Shown here: positions 21,401 to 34,170 of the stretch, piece after piece
Layout of the letters: each line of letters opens with the position of its first letter
Position numbering within the stretch: the first letter of the stretch is position 1
NCBI RefSeq assembly: GCF_042242105.1
Contig: NC_092019.1
Span: 18,335,328-18,399,327, forward strand
Length of the DNA stretch: 64,000 bases
Reading direction: 5' to 3'
From: Pempheris klunzingeri
Lineage: Eukaryota; Chordata; Actinopteri; Acropomatiformes; Pempheridae
The notes under the pieces: model-generated
The model's database searches: none
Told to the model about the DNA's origin: nothing
The model's input: only the letters and a program-made list of their open reading frames with translations
Made by a program: the position numbers and the translations under genes

Positions 21401-24400
21401 AAGGTGACATCCAAAAGAAAGTGTGTCTCAACGTCAGAGGTGAGAGCACAACAATGGAGACAGAGTATATGTTTTTTTTCTCTTGCATGCTTGAACTGTT
21501 TTAAACGACCAGCACATTCCATCAGGATGTTGTTGTTTCCTCTCTAGTTATAACACTCCTCTTGTCTGCCATAATGGCTTTTTAAAGACCTAAACGTTAA
21601 TGGACTCTTGCAGGCTAATGCATTTTAGATGATCCATGGGCCCGTAAGCAGATCTGCGATGTATTTATTGCGTGTCCTCCCTTCTCCTTTGTCTGTATAT
21701 GCCTCAGAGCACCAAAACTTTGTGACCCTGCCATACGGTAAAAGACTGAAGATCAACCTGATACTCAACAGCTCCTTGGTCCACCTCTACTACAGCCCCG
21801 ATAATGACCCCAGACCCCGTCTGCTGCTGGACAAGGGAGAATTTACAAATGTAACTGGAGCCTTTTCGCGATAGAAAAAAATAATATGAAAATGTTATCA
21901 AAAGGGAAGAATTATGTACTGTATATGTATTATAAAATGTGCATATATATTGGTATATATATTGTATATGAACATATAATGTAGTCAGTAAATAATAGGT
22001 TTCGTGTTCAGCTACAAAACTTATACCAGCGTTTCCTTGTCTGAAGTCCACCCAGACTGACATATACACACAAAAACATTAGTACACTACATACCTACAC
22101 TGCTTAGTACATCCTGTACATTCTCTATGGATACAATACAGACATTCCCATTTGCAAAATACACAGTATAGACACAGTATATAAACATAGTATAGTGTGG
22201 TATAGGGATGTTGATAATTAACCGTTTAGTTTAGGATTGAGCTGTCCAGCTGGGTGAGAGTTGCCATGGTTACTCAGGCAGCACAATCCTACTGAATGTG
22301 GCAAAAATCAGGGCAACCAAGGCAAAAGCACAGACGATCCACAGATCCACAGATCCACAGATCCACCTCCACTCTCCTGAGCCTATCCCACAATGTTTGA
22401 ATAAGTGTGGGATTCAGCCTCCACTCATTTGAGTTCACTTGTTCTCGTTAATGGTTAGAGGGTTAATTATTAACATCCTTCCTGTGGTATGAATTCTATA
22501 TAGGTGTCCATTATCATGTAAGGCAAAATGCACAAACATTCATATGCCAAATATTTTTACGTTATTTTCTTTATTGCATCTTTGCTGTTTAGTTTTTTAA
22601 GTCAGCAGTAAAAATGTATCTTTTTGTTCAGGCCCAAACGGAGCTGAATCTCGAGGACCGTCTCTCTTTGGAGGGTTCATTGTTTTTTCTGGATCAGGTC
22701 AAGAGTGCAGATGCAGGCCAGTTCAAAATCACTGACATACTGGGGTTCACTGTGTCCAGCGTCCACCTGGGAGTGCAACGTAAGGATGGGGATGGGGCAG
22801 AGAAGGAATGCTTCAGAAATTGAAAATGAAAGAATATTCCCTTTCTTTTGTATGCTGTATTCATGCACTGGAATTTCAATACGTCAATGGAAGGTCAGTT
22901 GAATTATTCACTCTCCCACTCCTGTCTTTCTCCCCCCCCCCATGCCTCCATGCAGCCTACAAGCTGGAGTCACTGTATGTGGCCATCATTGCCCTGTTGG
23001 GCCTGCTGGTTTTCCTTCTGCTGGTTTGTCTGCTGTCCTGCCTGATCAAAGTGAAGAAAAGGGCCAAGAGGGCTGCTGCCCTGGAGAAGATTGCCCAGAA
23101 AGCTGGCAGTGAAGATGAGGGAGAGGCCTTCAGACAGGTTTGAGGGTCAAATGTACAACATACAATGGATGATGATGACAATGATGATGATGATGAAGAT
23201 GTGTATCCTGATATAATGATCTGGCATCTTCGCAGGTGGTGAAGAACATCACCAAACTCAGTGAGGAATCCAAGCATTCCCAGGCCGACAATACAGAGAA
23301 ATCTCAGAGCACTGAGGTAGACATTAAAGTAAGCATATGTGGCATTTCTCTCTTAAAACTGGGTCTTTGAGAGGTTTTAATAATGTCATGTTGTTATGCT
23401 GTTTTCTGCGTTCAGACCGCTGCAGTGTATTCAGAACGCTGCTGCTAGAGTCCTCACTAAGATGAACAAAGTGGATCACATCAGTCCAGGTCTCAGATCT
23501 TTGCAGTGGCTTCCTGTGTGACAGAGAATTGATTTTATAATATTACTGTTGGTTTATAAAGCACGGAATGGTTTTTAGGGCCAAAATACTTCTCTGATGT
23601 GCCGCTGTAGATCTCTCAGGTCTTCTGGGACAGGTCTTCTTACTGTTCCCAGACTCAAAACTAAACATGGCGAAGCAGCATTCAGTTTTTATGCACCACA
23701 TATCTGGAACAAACTCCCAGAAAACCTGAGGTCTTTTTCAACCCTCGGTTCATTTAATTTGCCACTGTCTTTTATTATATTCAATTTGGGACTGCTGATT
23801 CTTATCCTGCACTGTGCTATAGCCGCGCTCTGACTTTGGTTCTCCAATTTTATTGAATTTTAGCTTATTATTATTATGCTGCATTTTATTTAACTCTTTT
23901 AAAATCCTATTCATATCTTCCCGTTATTGTGCTTTGTGTGCCTGTAATATCTTCTCTTAACATCTTTTTATGTCCTCTGTAAAGCACTTTAAATCATCTT
24001 CTTGTTGAAAGGCACCATACAAATAAACTTGTTTGACCTTGTCTGTCTGATCTCAGGGTCTGGAGGTTTCCTCTAAAGAGGTTGGGGTCGGGAACCTAGA
24101 GACCAGTGACTCTGGCGTTGGCTTTAACACTGCCCTCCCACTGGACACTGACACCGATGCCCCTGATCAAATGTCCGAGTCTGTGGCTGTACCTGTCTCT
24201 GTTGTCCCCGAAACCCAGCCAAGTCCACCATCTGCTGCTGAATCCAAACCAAGTGCTCCACCAGCTATTGAAATTAAGTCCAGTCCAGTGGCTGAAACTG
24301 AAGCCTCCCCAGCACCCGAGACCAAGAAAACCCCTGATCAGCCAGTTGAAGTAAAGTTAGACGTGTCCAAACCAGCAGATGTTAAACTCAGCCCAACCCC

Positions 24401-24749
24401 GAGTCCTGAACCCAAGGCTGCTCTGAGTCCAGCTGATCCGAAGCCTCTACCCAGCCCAAGCCCGGAGCCTAAACCAGCTACTCCTAAAGCCACCACTCCA
24501 ACACCTGAGAGTAAGAGTGCCCTGACTCCAACGCCTGAGCCCCCCAAACCTACCACACCAGAACCTATTACCAACGGTACATCTGAGCCAGGCCCAGATT
24601 CCAAACCAAGTCCAGATCACGCTGAAATTATCGGAGCTCCAAAAGCAGCGCCTCTTAAAACCCCTGAAGTGGAGTTGAAATCTAGCGGTGGCACACTGGA
24701 GGCCAGCAAAGACGGCACTGTGGCTGAGGATTCGACCACCACCACCTGA
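18458..24749 (+). CDS. Type I membrane protein with three Ig-like modules and proline-rich tail, unrecognised
   Basis: I do not recognise this gene. Ten coding exons join in phase: 18458-18503, 18863-18883, 18981-19256, 20991-21111, 21264-21439, 21708-21850, 22632-22779, 22956-23137, 23236-23328, 24057-24749, giving about 632 residues. Residues 1-15 form a hydrophobic signal peptide ([15 protein letters not shown]). Three Ig-like modules follow: about 23-114 (one exon, ending [13 protein letters not shown]), 115-213 (two exons, [12 protein letters not shown]) and 214-310 (two exons, [12 protein letters not shown]). Each has the D-x-G-x-Y/F turn of an Ig F strand, but the usual Cys after it is absent. 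N-x-S/T sites include NNSS, NQTS and NSS. One transmembrane helix lies at about 316-340, followed by a basic KVKKRAKR stop-transfer. The tail of about 290 residues is rich in P, E, K and T with PSPEPK/PTPE repeats. The start codon lies 20 bases into its exon. Adhesion or receptor function is only inferred. Confidence 0.8.
19569..19870. repeat. Dispersed teleost repeat ('GGGCTGCAACT' family), copy 2
   Basis: Starts GGGCTGCAACTCAGGATTAT and continues TTTTCATTATTGATTAGTCC, with a later AAGAAGCTGGAACC block. It shares this order with the copies at 29033 and 50366. It lies in the intron after Ig-like module 1. Confidence 0.65.
20030..20140. repeat. TACTTTTACTT-type dispersed repeat, copy 1
   Basis: Contains AATACTTTTATTTGTAATTG, TTACTTGAACTTAAGTAACA and GATCTGAGTACTTCCTCCAC. 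The same blocks recur near 39.75, 41.05, 44.35 and 54.4 kb. The pattern is widespread in teleost introns; I give it no formal family name. Confidence 0.55.
22341..22364. repeat. Short tandem repeat, unit ACAGATCC
   Basis: Three direct copies of an eight-base unit in an intron of the Ig-like gene. Confidence 0.7.
23405..24045 (+). mobile_element. L2-type LINE, 3' end with reverse transcriptase C-terminus
   Basis: The plus-strand translation shows the conserved end of a fish L2/CR1-like reverse transcriptase: [28 protein letters not shown], then [20 protein letters not shown] and [19 protein letters not shown]. It finishes with the typical AAAGCACTTTAAATC and ACAAATAAACTTG tail. Only the last 0.64 kb is present (5' truncated, as is usual), and the frame is broken by stops. 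It is inserted in the intron just before the last exon of the Ig-like gene, in sense orientation. Confidence 0.85.
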
Positions 24750-27700
24750 GAAATGCCCCTGCAAAAAATCAAAGGGAAGCCTGACAGATTTCCCCCATGT
24801 ACCACCACTGTAGACAATCGCACACCCCCTACCAAATAATGAAGAAACCACTGAAACTGGGGCAAGGATTTCGGTTTAACATGTCTAATGCCTGAACACA
24901 GTTTTACTTTGATAATGGTGTCTCACTTGTCTAAAACTAACACTTTACATTTGAGACTTTTTGATTCAGAAAAACTTCACACAACAAATGCAGTTTGTTG
25001 ACTGTTAAACATTTTAGTTGTATACACCTTGCAGCCTAATTTTTTGGACACTTCACAGTTAAACTGTCAGACTGCAAATGAAATGCTTTGCAGAGTTTAC
25101 ACTTAAAACGTTAACTCCACATAAGGATTTTTTAAACATACTGAAGTGGCCAGAGAGGTTTACAACTTTACAACGTACTAGAATTCCTTGTTTAACCTTA
25201 ACTAACCGTCGTTTCCCATCTAAATGCTTGCTCCTCTATCAGCATGTGAATAAAAGAGACAAACTGCATGAAATTTTCATGAAATTGGCATCAGAAACCT
25301 TCTAAAGTGTGTGATCACAGTCTCTTGATTGGGCATCATGAAAAGAGAAACCTCTTTTGATCGCACAAACGAAACTCTGTCGGTGGCATTTTGTAAATAG
25401 CTAAAATGTGGATGTTATACACTTGTGCCAGTCCTCTGGCTTCAGATACATCCGCAACACGTTATCACATATAGATAAAAGAGTTTTGCATAACTTTAAC
25501 CACACAAGAAAATATACTAATAATACTAATCCCACTATTTATAGACTCTGAGGTTTAGATTCAGACTCCCAGTGGATATCTCAAATGATTAAAATGTGTT
25601 TTTCAGCCTGATCCCTCACGTCTGGATCAACCACTTTACTGTCTTTGATCTGGATTTCCCTGTGGCTCTATAAATATCCTGTTACTCCTACAGTTAAATA
25701 TGAAGCTCATGCCAGCAGCAACTCCAGGCACTTAATGGGACCACTACATTCCTGTCTGTACATTAGGGTGAAATACTGAATGAAAGTGTCTGGTAAGTTC
25801 ATATAGTTAGAACATGCTTACTTTGTTTTTTGTTTCTTTCATCATCCTTCCCTCCCTGCTTGTCTACTTTCAGGCCTTCCTCGATCCTCCCCTTGTGGGC
25901 ATCATTTTTAAGTACTTAAGTACACAGCTTTGATTTATTCAAGCTAAATAGTTTCCTTAAGTATTTGGTTGTGTTGACAATGACAGAGAGTAGTTCCTGT
26001 GTCTTTGTCCCTCTAAAATTTGGTAACAGCTTAGATACTTATGCCTAGCATGTTTAATGGCTCCAAAATACTGCTATGAGGCGTTTATGAACAAACAAGG
26101 TCGTCTCTTCATGAGCTGCTCTATGTGACTTTGGAGATGCAGTATGTAGATATTCAGTCAACACAATTTAATCGTAGCTGAAACTCTTGTATGATGAGGA
26201 GGTGTGCAGATACATTTAAGTGTTACAAAATGCATGTCTCTACCTCATGTTTTAACTGACCACTGGAAAACCAATGACCGCCCGGGTTTGGTGCACTGAA
26301 ATCAACAAAAAGCATTTTGGGGTTTTTTTGGAAGAAGCACAAAATAACAGCCATGAAAATTCAATCAAGTGATGAAATTTTATGTATCAAAAATCCAGGA
26401 AATGTAGGAAAATTGTAAGAGACAGATCCATCTACAACCAACTGGCCTTTCTTGGTAGCTTTCCTGACTAATAGACTTTTCTTACAAGTAGATTAATGTC
26501 AGGCAATATGTCAGCATTTAAAAAAAAAAGCCATATGACAAGACCGGTTTAGATGTCAGATTTGATACTAAGATCAATAAATATAAACTAAAACAAACAA
26601 AAAAATTAAATCAAGGGGCCTTGGTGTTAAATGGACAAACAGTATCAGATGTTCCTCACATGGACAAAGGCATTCTAATGTAAAACATGTAAAACACTGG
26701 ATATGCCTCAGTTCTAGCCTGGATCTGTGAAGGAACCACAAACCCATTCTGGCAATACTAAAAATTATCTTTATACATATACACATATACACACAGACAC
26801 ACACATTCCAGCCTTGTAAATATTGCATGTGTATGCCTGTTAAGGCTGAATGTTTTTAGTGTATAGGATGGTTGTTGTATTATACTTAATAATTAAAGAT
26901 AACAAATTTAAATTTCTCACCAACCTTAAATCCTGAATATGAAATATATACGCATACAGTACTATATACTATTAACATTAATATTCACTAATATCTTGAA
27001 CTAATTGAAAACCAAATATTGTAAAAATCCATCAAGACTATATTAGATCTTTGTAGATCAATTATCTGCTGTCATTGCCATTCCAGCCTGACAGCAGACA
27101 GTATCTCTCACAGTATTTACATGTTGTATCAAAATGTGTAACCTATGTCACTTAAAGCACTGACTGCAGCATGCCCACGACATGTCCTGAAAAACAGGCT
27201 TTTATTGTCCTACAGTTGTGTCTGTGTGTATGTGACCAGAGGAGTGACGTGTTAATGTTGCCATCATTGTGTGTTCGAGGGTTCTGTGTTTAAGTGTGTA
27301 TGTCTATGATGCACATATGTTCATTATGAATGATTTATGACTGAGTATCTGTGTGTGCTGGGTCTATGCATCGGCGGTTTGCACTGCCTACTGTGCTATC
27401 TACTCTATGTGTGCTTCTCCATCTGTTGTGAGTAAGGTATTCATGTGCCTGCTTAAATCGTCGTGCAATGTAAAGAAAACAAATGCTGTGCTTATGTCAT
27501 GAGTGTGAATGTGTTTGAAGCCACAAATATTGTAAAAGATATTGTAACCTTGAGGTATTTGAGTGACTCTCGTCTTTGTTTAGTGCCTAAAATGTATATT
27601 GGATAGTTGGCCTGTATTCTGTCATTAGCTGACACTCCTAATGGCACCTTTTTCTCAATAGGTAGGGAATTCACAGATGTCAAAAGCTTTTTGCACACCT

Positions 27701-29014
27701 GACTGAACAAAGTGATACCACTGGCTGGCCTATGATCTGCTAATGTGTAGGAATAGTTCATGACATATTGTATGAAAATGATGAACGCGATTATGAAAGT
27801 CTGACTTCCTGGTTTTCCAGATGATTCTTGGTAGCATAAAGAATGCTGAGTTGGTCTATTTGTAAGTGAGGGTGTTTTCCGCTTCATTAATCAAGTATGC
27901 GGCACAGTTTGGACTGTGTGAGTGGGTTCGTAATAGCACCAGATGAATGACAAAGCTTTCTGTGCGTAACCTTCAGGGTTACGTTGTGGTAAGCAATTGA
28001 TGAGAGACTGCTAAGACAGCATTTTCGTGCACCGCCACCACTCCTGCATATCGTCAGTGATTGTATTACCAAGCCACTCAGTGAGTAGGGATGTGAGAGA
28101 GGCAGATTGTGTGTAGTGGGTAGGACGAGCCTTTGGTTTACACATTACCAGCATCTCAAAGACGGCTCAGTCTAGTGGGATAGGAGTTGTACATCGAACT
28201 GGTGCCAGAGGGATTCTGGTTTCACACCTACTTCTGATAACCCACTAATGGAAACCACTACTTTTAATACCACTGGCTCTTCTTGCACTATGTGAGTTGT
28301 CTCTGCCCTGATCCTCTCTGTTTACTTCTGCTGTTCTGGCCTTGGTGTGGTGTGACGTCCCACATGTTCTCTCTGTACTCCCTTTTTGCACAATACTACA
28401 CACAGATGTTTTGTAAAGAAAATAGTTTTGTTTTTTTCTTTATTTCATGTCTAAAGGAATACTAAGAATAAACAAGTGATTATGACATTTACTGTCCTGA
28501 TGTCTTTGTTATCCTATTCTTGCAGCAGCCAACTTGTAGAAGGACAGTTCTGTCTCGGAGCTGTCCCTTCCATCTCAGTCAGACGTCTCACTCAATGTCA
28601 GCCATCATTTGTTCTGAGCGTCACACACCACTTTCTCACCCCTCGGGCCTTTCCTGCCACAAACCCTACTGCCTTGTTTTCAGCTTCCATGACCTCGCCT
28701 GGTCACATCATAGCAGAGCAGGCACAACAGAGATATTTATAAACAGGCCAAAGGTAACATCATAATGCTCTTTAACACCTGTTAAAGAAACCGACGCTCC
28801 AGGTGGCTGCAAATTTATGACCATCCAAATGCTTTGTTTTCCTAAACTCTTATGGAGGTTCAAAGAATCACATTTCAACATGTTTATTTCCCCAAAACTC
28901 TTAAGTATTTAAATAGTAACAGTAAAAGAAGAACATATGCATTACAAACAGCAAAATAATTTGTGGTTACAGTAACAGTTGTGTTTTATGCAATTTACAT
29001 GTAGACTTTCACTT
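24750..29014. other. 3' UTR and intergenic DNA between the Ig-like gene and the TRIM-like gene
   Basis: No coding exon is supported. A candidate polyadenylation signal (AATAAA) for the Ig-like gene lies at 25249-25254. The rest is AT-rich, with short CA runs near 26780. Open frames at 27.5-28.7 kb lack family similarity and splice support. Confidence 0.5.
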
Positions 29015-29020
29015 TTTATT
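29015..29020 (-). terminator. Candidate polyadenylation signal of the TRIM-like gene
   Basis: TTTATT on the plus strand (AATAAA on the minus strand), about 400 bases beyond the stop codon. A dispersed repeat lies between, so the 3' UTR would include it. Confidence 0.35.
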
Positions 29021-29032
29021 ATTTCATGTAAT

Positions 29033-29345
29033 TAGGGCTGCAACTAACAATTATTTTCATTGTAGATAAATCTGTCGATTACTTTCACAACTAATTAATC
29101 ATTTTGTCTTTGAAAATAGTGACATAAGTCTATTACAATTTCCACAGTTTCAAACTCCAAGGAGATGTATTCAAATGACTTGTTTTGTCCACAACAGCTT
29201 CAAACTACAAAATATTCTGGGTTTTTTTTCACATGAGTCAAACAAACACCAAATCCTTACATTCGATAAGGTGGAACCAGCAAATGTTTGGCTTTTTACT
29301 TGAAAAATTACTCATACTATTAATGGATCATCAAAATCATCAAGA
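29033..29345. repeat. Dispersed teleost repeat ('GGGCTGCAACT' family), copy 3
   Basis: Starts AGGGCTGCAACTAACAATTA and includes CTTGTTTTGTCCACAACA and later TGGAACCAGCAAATG. Same layout as the copies at 19.57 and 50.37 kb. Confidence 0.7.
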
Positions 29346-29423
29346 CAGCTCTAAATGTAATATTATTTCTACTGACATAAAATCTCTGCTGTGTTGCTCA
29401 TTTAGGCTGGGAACAGTCCCTTA

Positions 29424-31896
29424 TCATAGTGAAGGATTAAAGATCTTAATTGCTGCTGTATTCTTCCCATCATCTGAGTCACATGGATTAAAAAAGGGGA
29501 ACAGAGGACCCACGACTGTCCCCATAGTAAAGGTGTAGATTGGTGCCATGGTAACAGCATTGTAGAAAGACACCTCCTCCTTTCCGCAGTCTAAGAACAC
29601 ACCGATGCGGACGAGACGGACAGATACGGTGACCTTGGTGGGCTTTGGGTCGGTGCAGGCAAGGACAGAGCCGCCCTTCAGCGCCAGGGTCCAGAGGCCA
29701 CTGGAGGTGCCAGTAGCAGCCATCTGTCCTCTTGGGACATCTTCTTGTGCCACGCCCAACCTCCATGCTGTCTTACCTCCCACCTCCACCTCCCAGTAGT
29801 GCCGGCCTGTGGTGAAGCACTGATGGCCCAACACACAGTAATAATAGTGGAACCGCCGTGGGTTGGCCTGGCAATCCTTTGTGTCCTTATCCTCCTCAAA
29901 CCACACGGAGGTGCAAGACTCGGACAGGGACAGATTAGGGTGGGCTGTTTCCGGGTCAAAGGTCGCTGATGTGATATCTATAGACAAACAGAGATTAACG
30001 AAGGTGAGTTTTGTTATTGTTCTGTACTTGTTTCATCATATGTCATATATGAACATACTTGGGTAAAGGCAGCTTTTCATGTGCTTCCATATCCTGTACT
30101 GTATGGGCCCCACGAACTGGCCAGAGCGCACCTCAGAGTCCACCTCCGCTGGAAGAACAAAGCTGACCTGAGACCTGCTTGGACAAAACAGGGGAGGCCT
30201 GAATGATGAAGGATAGCGTGACTTCCTGGCAGACATACCACAGTGGGGATGAGAGGGAATGCCAAGCGTGCACACACACGAGATTAATGAGATGTGTAAC
30301 AGTTAGTTAGATGAAAACACACTTTGAGGAAACCTGCCTTTTTATGAGATCCTGAATTTCCTGCAATGAGAGATACCATTTAGCAAAGGTGGTTTAATTG
30401 GTTAAAATAATAGTGTACAGCACTTTAAAATGACTGGCTGTGACACCAGTGGGAAACGTATCATCATCACAAACAGTTATCTTTGTTTGGACTCCAAATA
30501 CACGCTGTCACATCAGCCAGCCTTGTTCTGCGCATTCCTAAAATGCGTACGCTGCCTTTTGTCCTTTCACTTTTAAATGAGAAATTGATTTTGACCTGCA
30601 AAACCAAGCAAGTCAACTGTTTAGTCAATCAATGACTACAATTGATCAAATGAGTGCCAACGAACTGGACAACAGCTCACAGGGTTGCACTGCAGTGCCG
30701 GGATCTGGTCCGTTTGATGCAAACCTGCAGAGTCACATTGTTTCACAGCAGCTCTGAACTCAAAAGAGTCCAAACAGGAGGAACAATTATAGACAGTTAT
30801 TTTAATGAGTCACAAGTAAGCTAAGTAACATTTTGTCCCAGGCCCAGAGGAATGCTCACAATGACCCTGGATAAACCCACGTGTGCCTCTGCTGCTCTGC
30901 ACAGAAGCTTCCAGAATGTTTTATGGAGGGAGTCCAAATTATTCTCCACCCTCTCGTCTGTCCCCACTCACACATTAGCTCACCCTCCTAATTCACATCG
31001 CTACCCCATTTTTTCATACAGCACAGTATATTCAAGCCAATAGACTTCTGTAATCTCTGTGCATTGATTCAGTCTTTTTTTAGTGAAAAGGCTTCCTCAC
31101 TTTGAGCAGTTTGGGACTGTCCTCCTCAGTCAGTTTGCCGTTGAGTACTGTGATCGCTGTCTCCAGGTCTCTCCCTTGCTCTGCTATTTTCTTCTCTCTT
31201 TCCTTCAGCTGTTTCAGTTGTTTCTGCCTCTCCCTCCTCAGCCGCTCCAGGTTCTTAAACTCCTCGTCATCCAGGAAACGATGGAGGTTCTGAAACTCGG
31301 CTCTGATTTCTCGTTCCAAGGCATCAAAACTGTCCTGAAAGACGGAAAAGGAGAACATAGATAATCATCAGTTCAGCTTAAGTGTGACTAAAACACTAAA
31401 AAGCGTTTGGGTACAATCATACTCAAAACTGCCTTCAGCAGAATTGTTATGAAAATGCGCTCATTTGTGTTGAACTGGAACTGTGTATGAAAAGAGTCTA
31501 TGAGGATAAGGACTAATAATGTAACAACAGTACCTCTACTTCCACTGATTGTATGAACGTCTCTCTCTCTGCTTCTCTGCACTCATCTACCTCGTGCTTG
31601 ATTCTTTTAATAGCCTGAATAAGCTTTTCCTGTGACACACAGGAGACAGAGAATTCGAGAAAAATATACACATGGAGCAGAAACGTTACAGCGTTAATAT
31701 CCTAAAAATAGACTTTATTGCCTACAAAATAGTAGAAGTGTCAAATGAATACAGTCATGCAGTCGTTGTCCTATCATGTCAGCTGCTCTAAATGCAGCAG
31801 CAGGTGAAAACCATAAAACAAGAATCTTACCTTGTGATCACGGAGGAGGCTTTTGTTGCAGTTGTTGTTGGTGTCTTTGGCGTGGTTTTGGTACAT
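29424..31896 (-). CDS. TRIM/butyrophilin-type protein with coiled coil and B30.2, no RING or B-box
   Basis: Minus-strand exons: 31896-31831, 31629-31534 (96 nt), 31334-31101 (234 nt), 30174-30059 (116 nt), 29977-29424 (B30.2 and stop). The 96/234/116 sizes match the exon pattern of the TRIM39/NF7 class. That class also has a 23-nt exon before the 116-nt one. The phases here require it (AAA ends in phase 0, the 116-nt exon starts in phase 2), but I could not locate it. Total is about 362 residues if it exists. The coiled coil spans IKRIKHEVDECREAEREI through LERLRRERQKQLKQLKEREK. The PRY-SPRY has LDP-like TFDPETAHPNLSLSE, HYWEVEVGGKTAWRLGVA and PLFPFFNPC. The first exon is read from MYQNHAKDTNN. 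No C3HC4 RING or B-box cysteines occur upstream as far as ino80e, so E3 activity is not expected; a scaffold or immune B30.2 role is inferred. Confidence 0.78.
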
Positions 31897-34170
31897 TCCA
31901 GTTCTGCAAATTGGACAAAACAGAAATGGGGAAAGTGCAATAAAAGTGATGGGGGAGTAAGAGGGAGGGACAAATGGGAGGACATGAGGTCTCAGAGAGG
32001 GATAGAGGGAAAAACACACATGCCAGCATGATGAAAACAACAGTCACATTACGGTCATATCAATAGAGCAACAAGGACATACATCCAAGCAAGAAATTAA
32101 CAAGAGAAAACGTATTGACAAGCACGGCTCAGTGTCCACAGCCAGACTTGAGAATAAATGAACCCATTAACGGTAGAGGAGAGAAAGGAGGAGTGAAAGG
32201 GAAGCAGATGACTGGAGCTGCCAGGAGGGCTTGCTGGCTGGCTGGATGGCTGGCAGCAGCGATTTATGGCAGCAGACGCATAAGAGTCTATTTCTGTCTG
32301 CCAGTGTCTTTGGGAACAAAGAAGAATCTGGCAGAGGAGAGAGGCAGCCAGTCAGTTAGATATTATGTTTCATATCAGCAGTTGTTTTGCCTGGAAGGGA
32401 AAATTCATGTTTATTTTTGCCAGGTTGGAGGATCCAGTGAGCTATTACACTGCTTTCTTTGTTTGTTGCATTAAAAGATGCTGTTAAGCTATTCGTACCC
32501 CGCTGGGTTTCATACTGTCTGGTGGGGGGGTGGGGGCAGTGTTTCTACTTGTGCTGTCAGCATTTGTACTCTCTTGTGGAGTGTGGAGTAAATATCTACA
32601 TCCCACTGACCAGCCACGATCTGCCTCAGGTCTGTCCACTTATGGAAACTTTTTATAACTCTACTGCTTTCTTTGTGTCTGCCTGTCTCCTTCTCCTCCC
32701 ACCATTACCGTCACACACAGACAAACACATACACACACACACAGGGAGGGGGGGGGGGGCTGGCTTTGGGTATGTGCACTGAAGCAGCATTACTCATCTC
32801 TGCAAATGTTCCTCATCTATAATTCATGGTGCTGGGTCCTGGCAAGCTACTGTGCTGAACTGAGGTTGAGCTGCAAACTCTGTGTACTAAAAGTGCAGTA
32901 TAGTATGCGGCAGGTGGAGGGGACACTGACAGGATGATTCAATAAAAACAAAGGCCCATTGCATGGAGCCATTGAAGCATGTGTAGTAAATCCTGACAGT
33001 AAATCAGTGTTGGCTATTAGATTTCTCACATTCACAGGATGTTCACAGACTTTTTATAATGACACACAGAAATATAACTATGTTAGAGTGCTACAGCTAG
33101 ATAAGGCACAAACACAAGCACATAACAGTACAAAGTATATGGAATGGATATAGAAAACAAACACCTCAAATAAGTGTAGACATGTTTGCTTTTGATTTCA
33201 ATAAATGCTTTCTGAGTTCATGTATTTATATTGAACATCCCAGCCAAGTCGTGGTGGGAAAGCTGCCATTAGATATTTAAAGTCAGCAGTTAATGACAAA
33301 CTATTGGACTAACCTCAAAGGACATGATGAACAACAGTGAGAGTGCTGAGAGCAAGGCAGAGGACAAATAGCATGCTTTGTGTAGGTTGGTATAGCAGAT
33401 ATAGCAGAAAACTTGTGGTTTTTTTAATGATCAAGTTGAGTCCAACGATAGCCTAGTTATTCCAGAGGCTGTGAGTCATGGACACGCTTAACAACAAGAC
33501 AGACATGAACTTGCTGGAGCTGAAAAAGTCAGAAAGATGGAAATTTGATCTGTTGACAGCCATTTTAGTTCATGTAAGAGAGCATGACTCCAAAAATGTA
33601 CAAACATATACTGAGATGGTTTGAAATATCAGAAACATCAAACTTTTTCTGTTTCAGAAAGAAAAGTTATTGTAGTAAAGAGTGTACAAAATGATCTGGA
33701 AGTCTACTCGGTGGAGGTGCTGGCAGTAGGCTACTCTTGGCTCTGCCTTGGTTAGAGGACAATAAACCAGGAAACACGTTGATCTCTCTTCTCAAGAGCC
33801 TGAAAGTTCCAGCTGATATGTCTGTTGTGTTTGTTGGGTTCCTGCACATGTTGGTCTGAAGGGAGGTGAGTAGGCTGGAGATAATAGGAAAAAAATTCAA
33901 CTGGATTATGTGAGCATCGTCAGATGGGATGCGTGAGGTATGAACTAGAGACACAATGTATGCAAGAGGATCTCAGGAAGGCTGGAATTTGGGATCTTAA
34001 TGTAAAACATCACTGCCCCTGTCTGATTTTATCACACAAACATTACTGGTTAGTAGTATTGCGTCTCTAGCTCACGCTCCGAAGCAGGAGGTGGCGGTAA
34101 TAAACCTTGAAACACTGTTAAAACCCCCAAAGAGAAGAAGAAGAAGAAAGCCCCGCCCATCCCGACGCAG
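31897..34170. other. Intergenic region between divergent TRIM-like gene and ino80e
   Basis: Searched for RING and B-box exons on the minus strand; none found. It contains CA-rich low-complexity DNA and a G-run near 32740-32760. Open frames here lack coding character or splice context. Confidence 0.5.
34060..34145. repeat. Dispersed repeat end with (GAA)n tail abutting the ino80e promoter
   Basis: CTCACGCTCCGAAGCAGGAG followed by GTGGCGGTAATAAACCTTGA and an AAGAAGAAG tail. This wording resembles a common fish repeat terminus. It ends just before the GC-rich ino80e 5' region. Confidence 0.4.

Noticed and set aside
28130-28250. tRNA-like stretch (GGCTCAGTCTAGTGGGATAG...GGATTCTGGTTTCACACC)
   Set aside because: A and B boxes are too degenerate and no cloverleaf could be drawn; at most a decayed SINE head.
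31897-34000. Search for a RING or B-box exon of the TRIM-like gene
   Set aside because: No CxxC-spaced cysteines with H/C pairs in any open minus-strand frame.
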